Of a DNA stretch of 64,000 nt, positions 58,566-64,000 are shown in pieces; within the stretch, counting starts at the first letter, position 1; each line of letters opens with the position of its first letter. The translations under genes were made by a program, and so were the position numbers. The stretch is from positions 2,976,001 to 3,040,000 of the forward strand of contig CBDEVT010000001.1 in assembly GCA_965243825.1 (NCBI GenBank), given 5' to 3'. The notes under the pieces were generated by a model that was given only the letters and a program-made list of their open reading frames with translations, searched no databases and was not told the origin of the DNA. This stretch comes from JAJCYX01 sp965243825. GTDB lineage: Bacteria > Chloroflexota > Dehalococcoidia > Lucifugimonadales > Lucifugimonadaceae.

Positions 58566-59159
58566 CTAGTCGGTCAGCGTGCCTTTGGTGCTTGGAACTC
58601 CGTCCGAATTTCTCGGATCGATCTCCGCTGCGGCGCGCAGTGCCCGAGCAAACGCCTTGAAAGCCGATTCGATTACGTGGTGCTCATTGAGGCCACTCAA
58701 TACCCTGACGTGCAGATTGAATTTGCCTTCAAGTGCCATGGCTTCGAAGAAGTGGCGCGCAAGATCGGCCGGGAACTCACCGACGTTGTTGACAGATCCC
58801 ATATCGACGACCGCATAACCTCGACCGCTCAGATCAACAACGACGTGAGTCAGAGCTTCGTCCAGGGGCACGGTGCGATCGGCCATGCGGACAATTCCCC
58901 GCCTGTCTCCCAACGCCTCTCTGATGGCACGCCCAAGCACTATAGCTGTGTCCTCAACAGTGTGGTGGCTGCCGGTTTCAAGATCCCCATCTGCCGCGAC
59001 CTTGAGATCGATCAGGCCGTGTCTGGCGATCTGATCGAGCATGTGTTTCAGGAATCCGACCCGGGTTTCGATCTCAGACTTCCCGGTGCCATCAAGGTCC
59101 AGTTCAAGCGAGATTTCGCTCTCGTTAGTCTTTCGTTCGATTTTCGCCGTGCGTGCCAT
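58566..59159 (-). CDS. hisB: Imidazoleglycerol-phosphate dehydratase
   Basis: 197 residues from ATG at 59159, the family size; a longer frame to 59222 is not needed. Histidine synthesis, manganese enzyme. Seen: RTAKIERKTNESEISLELDL start, ETRVGFLKHMLDQIARHGLIDL (split), GDLETGSHHTVEDTAIVLGRAI (about 61-79, HHxxED), and the mirrored FFEAMALEGKFNLHV and GLNEHHVIESAFKAFARAL (about 158-176). Last gene of the his operon here. 113 bases from hisC. Confidence 0.97.
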   Translation of the reverse strand: MARTAKIERKTNESEISLELDLDGTGKSEIETRVGFLKHMLDQIARHGLIDLKVAADGDLETGSHHTVEDTAIVLGRAIREALGDRRGIVRMADRTVPLDEALTHVVVDLSGRGYAVVDMGSVNNVGEFPADLARHFFEAMALEGKFNLHVRVLSGLNEHHVIESAFKAFARALRAAAEIDPRNSDGVPSTKGTLTD

Positions 59160-59272
59160 TTCATTCTCACTATTGTGCGGCCACGTTTTTGCCAGACATG
59201 CATCAGGGTACAGCGGAGTCATGGCTGAACGGCATACGTGCAGGCCGCAGGATTGGTCGTTTACGAGAACGC

Positions 59273-60367
59273 TTAGTGCTCGCCAGAGATCATTTCTGTG
59301 ATTGCGCTGATTAAGCGGTCAGTCTGCCCTGGTGTGCCTGCGGAGATTCGCAGTGAGTCATCCAATCTGTCCTTTGAGAACAACCGGACGAAGATGCCTC
59401 GGCGCCCAAGTCCTTCGTAAACATCTTTCGCTGTACGGCCATCGAACTTGCAGAGAAGGAAGTTGCCCTCAGACGGGAAGTAACTCACGCCGTTGAGTTC
59501 ATCGAGAGTCGCCTCGAGCCTTTTGCGTTGTTCAATCAGGATATTCGCACGCTCTAAAACTTCTTCTCGATTGTCGAGTGCTGCGATGGCAGCGGTCTCC
59601 GCCGCAACATTGATGTTGTAGGGCTGTTTGATATCCATGAGGTGGCGGATCATGGTTTCAGAGCCGATGCAGTAGCCGACTCTCAGTCCGGCTATACCTG
59701 CCCATTTGCTGAACGAGCGAAGAATCACCAGATTTTCGTACTCATCAAGCAGGTGGCAAAGGGTCTTGCCGCAGAACTCGTAGTAGGTTTCGTCGACTGC
59801 GAGGATCAATCCGGTATCGAGGAGCGTTCTTGCTTCAGATTCCGAGAGCAGATTCCCAGTCGGGTTATTCGGTGACGCCAGGAAAATGAGCCGAGTCGAA
59901 TCGTCGATCACACCGGTCACTGCGTTCAGGTCAATTGACCAGTCATCCATACGCGGCACCATCACGACGCCAGCGTCTGCAATACGTGCGCAGAATGAAT
60001 ACATGCCGAAGGTTGGCTCACAGTCGATGAGTTTCTGACCCGGTTCAGTGAAAAGTCGTAGGAGCAGATCGATGATCTCATCGCCACCCGCTCCTGCCAT
60101 GACTCGGCCGATTGGCTGACCGGTGTACTCAGCAAGCTTCGAGCGTAGTCGGCGCTGTTCAGGATCTGGATAGAGGTGAACCTCGAGATCCTTAAGTGCG
60201 CTGAGCACGGCATCCGGTGCGCCGTACGGGTTCTCGTTGGCGTTGAGGCGAATCACGTCTTCAGGCTTGATCCCCGCAGAGCGCGCAAGCTCCTCTGAAG
60301 GGTCAACGCCGTGGTACGTCGTGACCTCGACAAGATGAGGCCGCATCAGTTTTGTGATGTCTGTCAT
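59273..60367 (-). CDS. hisC: Histidinol-phosphate aminotransferase
   Basis: 364 residues from ATG at 60367; the frame is open further but would run into hisD. Type I PLP enzyme making histidinol phosphate. Seen: IRLNANENPYGAP (about 38-50), VMAGAGGDEIIDLLLRLF (about 81-98), FLASPNNPTGNLLS (about 150-163), AVDETYYEFCG (about 174-184), PLP Lys in LRSFSKWAGIAGLRVGY (about 199-215) and RISAGTPGQTDRLI near the end. It lies 22 bases after hisD. Confidence 0.95.
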   Translation of the reverse strand: MTDITKLMRPHLVEVTTYHGVDPSEELARSAGIKPEDVIRLNANENPYGAPDAVLSALKDLEVHLYPDPEQRRLRSKLAEYTGQPIGRVMAGAGGDEIIDLLLRLFTEPGQKLIDCEPTFGMYSFCARIADAGVVMVPRMDDWSIDLNAVTGVIDDSTRLIFLASPNNPTGNLLSESEARTLLDTGLILAVDETYYEFCGKTLCHLLDEYENLVILRSFSKWAGIAGLRVGYCIGSETMIRHLMDIKQPYNINVAAETAAIAALDNREEVLERANILIEQRKRLEATLDELNGVSYFPSEGNFLLCKFDGRTAKDVYEGLGRRGIFVRLFSKDRLDDSLRISAGTPGQTDRLISAITEMISGEH

Positions 60368-60389
60368 GAAGAGAATTGTGCCGGGTGAA

Positions 60390-61712
60390 CTACTCGCCCG
60401 CAATCTTTTTGCGTCTACGGTCTGCCGCTGCAGCGTGCGCACCGAGGCCCTCAGCCTGTGCAAGCTCTGCTGCTGGACGAGCAAGTCCCATGAAAGCTTC
60501 TTCCGACAGATTGAGGAACGGACTAATCCGCAGGAAGTTACGTACACTCAACGCGGACGCGAACCGTGCCGTGCCGCCAGTTGGCATCACGTGACTTGGA
60601 CCTGCGACGTAGTCAGCCATCACTTCTGCGGAGAACTCTCCCAGGAAAATTCCACCAGCGAAACGGATCTGTGGCAAATACTCGTTCGCATTTGTGACTG
60701 AAACGCAGAGGTGTTCAGGAGCCAGCACATTCGCAATTTGGATCGCGTCCTCCACAGATCCCACGACGATCGAAATCCCACGATCAACGGCCTGAGCTGC
60801 GATCTTGCGACGGGAGAGTCCTTTGAGTTGAGACTGAACTTCCTGTTCAACAGCGTTGGCTGTGTCTTCTGATGTTGAGATCAGAACAGGTAGCGCGACC
60901 ACATCATGTTCAGCCTGCGCGAGCAGATCTGCCGCAGCAAACTCCGGGTCGGCAGTTTTATCAGCTATGACGGCAGTTTCGGTCGGACCGTAGAGCCCGT
61001 CGACGCCCACATCACCGTAGACCGCCTTCTTTGCAGCGGTGGTGAAAGCGTTGCCAGGGCCGCAAACAATATCGACCTTCGGAACCGACTCTGTGCCGTA
61101 TGCCATGGCCGCGATCGCCTGCGCTCCACCGATACGAAACACGCGATCAGCTCCAGCTATTGCAGCAGCAGCCAACACCGCAGGGTGTGGGTCTTCTTCG
61201 CCGTGTCCAGGGGTGGCAAGAATGATCTCATCCACACCTGCAACTTTTGCCGGAACCACGGTCATTACAACCGATGAGGCAAGCGGTGCAACTCCACCGG
61301 GTACATAAACTCCTGCCCTGTCCAGTGCCCGCACTTCTTCGCCGAACTCGCCGGATTCGTCTTTCCAGCTTACTGGCATCGCTGCCTGTTGAAATCTTGT
61401 GACTCGTTCTACTGAGAGTTGGAGCGCTGCCCGGGTCTCAGGGGAGATCTGGTTTACAGCACTCTTAACGCGTTCAGCCGGGATCTCTAACGGTTCCGCG
61501 ACTGGAATCTCGCCATCCAGAGCTGCTGTGATTTTTCTGACCGCGGCATCACCTTCCGCACGGACGTCCAGAATCACACGCTGCGCAAATTCGTCCGGAG
61601 TTAACAGTTCTGAATACAGACCGTTCCCGTCGGTGTGCATCAGCTGTTCGGCTGGTGCTCTGGCATCCCTGACTGCATCGAGGCCGGACTGTAGTCCATT
61701 CACACGCTTCAT
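60390..61712 (-). CDS. hisD: Histidinol dehydrogenase
   Basis: 440 residues. Oxidises histidinol to histidine in two NAD steps, zinc enzyme. Seen: YVPGGVAPLASSVVMTVVPAKVAGV (split, about 135-159), ATPGHGEEDPHPAVLAAAAIAGADRVF (split), GGAQAIAAMAYGTESVPKVDIVCGPGN (split, about 192-218), VDGLYGPTETAVIAD, AEHDVVALPVL and PEHLCVSVTNANEYL (about 335-349), GPSHVMPTGGTARFASALSV. ATG overlaps the hisG stop by 4 bases. Confidence 0.97.
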   Translation of the reverse strand: MKRVNGLQSGLDAVRDARAPAEQLMHTDGNGLYSELLTPDEFAQRVILDVRAEGDAAVRKITAALDGEIPVAEPLEIPAERVKSAVNQISPETRAALQLSVERVTRFQQAAMPVSWKDESGEFGEEVRALDRAGVYVPGGVAPLASSVVMTVVPAKVAGVDEIILATPGHGEEDPHPAVLAAAAIAGADRVFRIGGAQAIAAMAYGTESVPKVDIVCGPGNAFTTAAKKAVYGDVGVDGLYGPTETAVIADKTADPEFAAADLLAQAEHDVVALPVLISTSEDTANAVEQEVQSQLKGLSRRKIAAQAVDRGISIVVGSVEDAIQIANVLAPEHLCVSVTNANEYLPQIRFAGGIFLGEFSAEVMADYVAGPSHVMPTGGTARFASALSVRNFLRISPFLNLSEEAFMGLARPAAELAQAEGLGAHAAAADRRRKKIAGE

Positions 61713-62740
61713 CGGGGGTCATTCCCGGCGGCAGCGCGATAGTCATCGACTTCTTGTTCGAGCTTCGCGTACGACTCACACTCCTTGCGGAACACGTACG
61801 AGGCATCGTTCACGGTGATCGATGTACCACCGAGCGACCTGAAGTAGTCAACTGCCTCAAGAGTGTTTTGCCGAGGAATCACAACCTGGACGTTGAACCA
61901 TTCGCCGGGCCTGCTTGAGAAGACACGAGATACGCTGGGCCCATCGATGCCGGCGAGGTCTTCCCGTTCCAGCACCTTGGCAGCCGCATCTTCCATGCTG
62001 GATGCGGTCAGGTTGAGAGAAACCCTCTGGTAGCGCTTCGACCGTCTTGCTGCCTCAATGCGCTCAAGAATTTCGCGCGTTAGTGCCAGTTTTTCCGGGT
62101 CTTGGGAAAGAAGTCGGACATTTCCGATCAGTGTGGCTTCAGACGATATGACGATACCGTCAACGAGAATGCGCAACTGGTTCTCACGGAGCGTTACACC
62201 AGATGCAGTGATGTCTGCTATCAGATCCGCGTAACCCATGATAGGAGCAGCCTCGATCCCACCCGATGATGGAACGAGAGAGACGTAGTAGATACCACGC
62301 TCATCCAGGAATCGTTTCACGAGTCGCATGTACTTCGTGGCGATTCTGAGGTCATTGCCTTTTTCCCGGTACTCAAGAGCCAGTTCTGCCAGATCCGCAA
62401 CGGTGGTGATATCTGCCCAGGAATCCGGTACGGCAATTACAAGCTGCGAACCGCCAAATCCGGCGCCGTCACCAATTTTCCGCGTGTCACCGTATTCGAG
62501 CCTGGACTCCAGAAACCTGTCGAGACCGACTATGCCCAGGTCCGCACTTCCACCGTCGATCTCGCTCGTGATATCGGATTGGCGCTGGAAGAGAATATCG
62601 ACGCCGGGCAGGCTCGGAATCGAACCCGTGTAGCGGCGTGGATTGTCCCGACTGACCGCCAGGCCACATCCATTGAGGAACTTCTGGGCTCCTTCAAAAA
62701 GTGCTCCCGATGAAGGGATGGCGAGACGGAGATTACTCAC
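61709..62740 (-). CDS. hisG: ATP phosphoribosyltransferase, long form
   Basis: 343 residues. First and feedback-controlled step of histidine synthesis. Seen: LRLAIPSSGALFEGAQKFL (4-22), DILFQRQSDITSEIDGGSADLGIVGLD (split), RIATKYMRLVKRFLDERG (about 133-150), SSGGIEAAPIMGYADLIADITASG (split, about 159-182, the PRPP loop), DGIVISSEATLIGN, and a C-terminal ACT-like domain (WFNVQVVIPRQNTLEAVDYFRSLGG and on) that marks the long, self-sufficient HisG form. GTG start overlaps the hisZ-like stop (GTGA). A HisZ partner is usually needed only by the short form. Confidence 0.95.
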   Translation of the reverse strand: MSNLRLAIPSSGALFEGAQKFLNGCGLAVSRDNPRRYTGSIPSLPGVDILFQRQSDITSEIDGGSADLGIVGLDRFLESRLEYGDTRKIGDGAGFGGSQLVIAVPDSWADITTVADLAELALEYREKGNDLRIATKYMRLVKRFLDERGIYYVSLVPSSGGIEAAPIMGYADLIADITASGVTLRENQLRILVDGIVISSEATLIGNVRLLSQDPEKLALTREILERIEAARRSKRYQRVSLNLTASSMEDAAAKVLEREDLAGIDGPSVSRVFSSRPGEWFNVQVVIPRQNTLEAVDYFRSLGGTSITVNDASYVFRKECESYAKLEQEVDDYRAAAGNDPR

Positions 62741-64000
62741 GACCCTGCTCCAAAAGTTTCGACGGTGCGCTGACCACCGGAGTCGACGGTGACTATCTCC
62801 GAGAAGTCACCCTGAGTTGTTCTGTCGCCTGTATCAAGAACCGCCGCGATGCCCCTGGTGCGAAGCTCATTTGCAGTAGTGACCGCGGCCTTCCATGCTT
62901 CAGGAGTCCTTGCCCTCACAAGAGTTGTCTGGTTTTGCTGGGCAGAGCCGAGATCCGTTGGTGTCAGCTTCATCACGGCGTCGAAGTTATAAGCGAATCC
63001 AAGAGCGGGTACCACTTCATCGAGGCCTAACGCCCGGGTCAGCCCGTCATACCTACCTCCGCCACCCATCGATTCGTTGGCATCCGGGTCAGGAAGAATG
63101 TCGAACAGCATTCCAGTGTAGTAGGCGACACCCCGTGCGAGGCCGTAGCGAATGCTAATTGACTCCCCTGCGACTCCTTCGTCCTGGGCGGCCTCGACAA
63201 CCGACTCAATGAGCGCGAAACAGCCTTCGTCCAGACCGGAGGTAGCTGCAAGTTTCCTGCCTTCCTCGAGTGTCTGGTCAACGTCACCTGTGATTGACGT
63301 CAGTTCGGTGAACATGGAAAGAGCGGACCTGAACCGCTCCGGATCATCAGCGTAGGTCTGTTTACGGGCCAGGCGCGCGATGACCTCTTGCCGCGTGCGT
63401 GAACCCGCATTAGCTCCCAGCGGGGCTAGCGATCTTTCGAGAACAGCTTCAATCTGATCGCGACTTCCCGGAACGTCTGCAATCGGCTTGCTGTCGTCCC
63501 CAAGAAATCCCAGCGTTTGAGCATCAGCCGCAACATCATCTGCTCTGCCAGCAGCGATCCGACCAACATTGCTGAGCAGGAACTGGCTGGCACGCTCCGA
63601 AAGCATGAACTTCTTCAACAATTGGCGTAAGAGTCCTACGTGCCCAACAGCAATCGTTACAGAAGACACATCAATCGCCTTGAGCCCATCAAGTGCCATT
63701 GCGATGATTTCTCCGTCGCCTCGCGGAGCCGGTACACCAATTAGTTCTGCGCCTAACTGGTTGAACTGACGTGTCTTAGTTCCATCAGAGTGTTCGGGTG
63801 TCGCGTACCTGAAGACCGGCCCAAAGTACTGGTATCGGCAAACGCTGTTCAGCGCCTCGCCGTTTTCGATCGCATAGCGAATGACCGGTGCGGTGAACTC
63901 AGGCCTGAGACTGGTCCTGAAACCGCCCGGTTCTTCGAAGTCATACAGTCTGCTCGAAAGCTCGCCACCTGACTTACGGAGGAATAGCTCAGTTTCCTCC
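62737..64000 (-). CDS. hisZ: ATP phosphoribosyltransferase regulatory subunit or histidyl-tRNA synthetase-like (partial, N-terminus cut by window edge)
   Basis: About 420 residues seen, reading minus from the window edge; the first residues are missing. Class II synthetase-like core: motif 1 region RPEFTAPVIRYAIENG, motif 2 FGPVFRYATPEHSDGTKTRQFNQ and on (about 65-85 from the edge), histidine-site block LARGVAYYTGMLFD and motif 3 GGGGRYDGL. Then a short anticodon-type domain (LVRARTPEAWKAAV). The ARGVAYYTG form and the place at the head of the his operon favour HisZ over HisS, but the anticodon-like tail leaves HisS open. Its stop overlaps hisG. Confidence 0.72.
   Translation of the reverse strand, partial: EETELFLRKSGGELSSRLYDFEEPGGFRTSLRPEFTAPVIRYAIENGEALNSVCRYQYFGPVFRYATPEHSDGTKTRQFNQLGAELIGVPAPRGDGEIIAMALDGLKAIDVSSVTIAVGHVGLLRQLLKKFMLSERASQFLLSNVGRIAAGRADDVAADAQTLGFLGDDSKPIADVPGSRDQIEAVLERSLAPLGANAGSRTRQEVIARLARKQTYADDPERFRSALSMFTELTSITGDVDQTLEEGRKLAATSGLDEGCFALIESVVEAAQDEGVAGESISIRYGLARGVAYYTGMLFDILPDPDANESMGGGGRYDGLTRALGLDEVVPALGFAYNFDAVMKLTPTDLGSAQQNQTTLVRARTPEAWKAAVTTANELRTRGIAAVLDTGDRTTQGDFSEIVTVDSGGQRTVETFGAGS

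Noticed and set aside
58515..59228. Plus-strand frame of 237 codons opposite hisB
   Set aside because: Shadow of the conserved dehydratase; no recognisable motifs.
1..64000. CRISPR arrays, tRNA or rRNA genes, insertion sequences
   Set aside because: No spaced direct repeats, no cloverleaf with a GGTTCGA-type arm and no transposase pattern was seen on reading; a tRNA scan could still find one missed by eye.

Overview
The window reads as ordinary chromosomal DNA of a free-living bacterium, most likely a Chloroflexota member of the Dehalococcoidia/SAR202 type. This assignment is inference from gene content: tandem enolase-superfamily paralogs beside a ketopantoate-reductase-like gene, GlcE/GlcF-type oxidase subunits, DapL, monomeric isocitrate dehydrogenase, a DUF3105 protein, single-chain glycyl-tRNA synthetase and a T-box-like leader. 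No 16S or ribosomal protein gene is present to settle it. Coding density is high. Many genes overlap by 4 bases with GTG or TTG starts. I see no tRNA, rRNA, CRISPR array, insertion sequence or phage gene.

Layout. 1-9.3 kb is catabolic and detoxifying: two zinc-type dehydrogenases (one cut by the window edge), an HpcH/HpaI aldolase, two tandem mandelate-racemase-like dehydratases, a ketopantoate-reductase-like enzyme, two VOC proteins around a DUF1697 gene, a RidA protein and a peroxiredoxin. 9.5-14.5 kb holds a secreted three-repeat protein and, on the opposite strand, a run with twin short-chain dehydrogenases. 14.5-21.4 kb has a T-box-like leader with glycyl-tRNA synthetase, a TlpA-like lipoprotein, folK/folP, a lone TIR protein and an acyl-CoA carboxylase beta subunit. 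21.4-31.3 kb holds TCA enzymes (icd, mdh), an SRAP DNA-crosslink protein, an SDR-glcE-glcF operon and an SGNH hydrolase with a lipid-binding-like N-terminal region. 31.4-42.6 kb mixes rimM, yebC, an ABC exporter, a ThDP enzyme, an MMPL transporter, a CinA-like/nucleotidylyltransferase pair and a divergent marR/nitroreductase pair.

43-51.4 kb is a minus-strand housekeeping block: hflX, dapL, dapF, miaA, tpiA, pgk, a polyprenyl synthetase and tsaC. 51.6-58.6 kb is a plus-strand purine operon: guaA, purD, a HAD phosphatase, purB, purC, a DUF3105 gene and purS. From 58.6 kb to the end runs a minus-strand histidine operon: hisZ-like (cut by the edge), hisG, hisD, hisC and hisB.

The points most worth a second look are: the T-box-like leader of glyS with a UGGU bulge; a DapF whose two catalytic cysteine positions are both serine; the split CinA-like/nucleotidylyltransferase pair; the carboxylase gene whose best ribosome binding site points at an ATA codon just after a terminator; the stand-alone TIR protein; and the SGNH hydrolase fusion.
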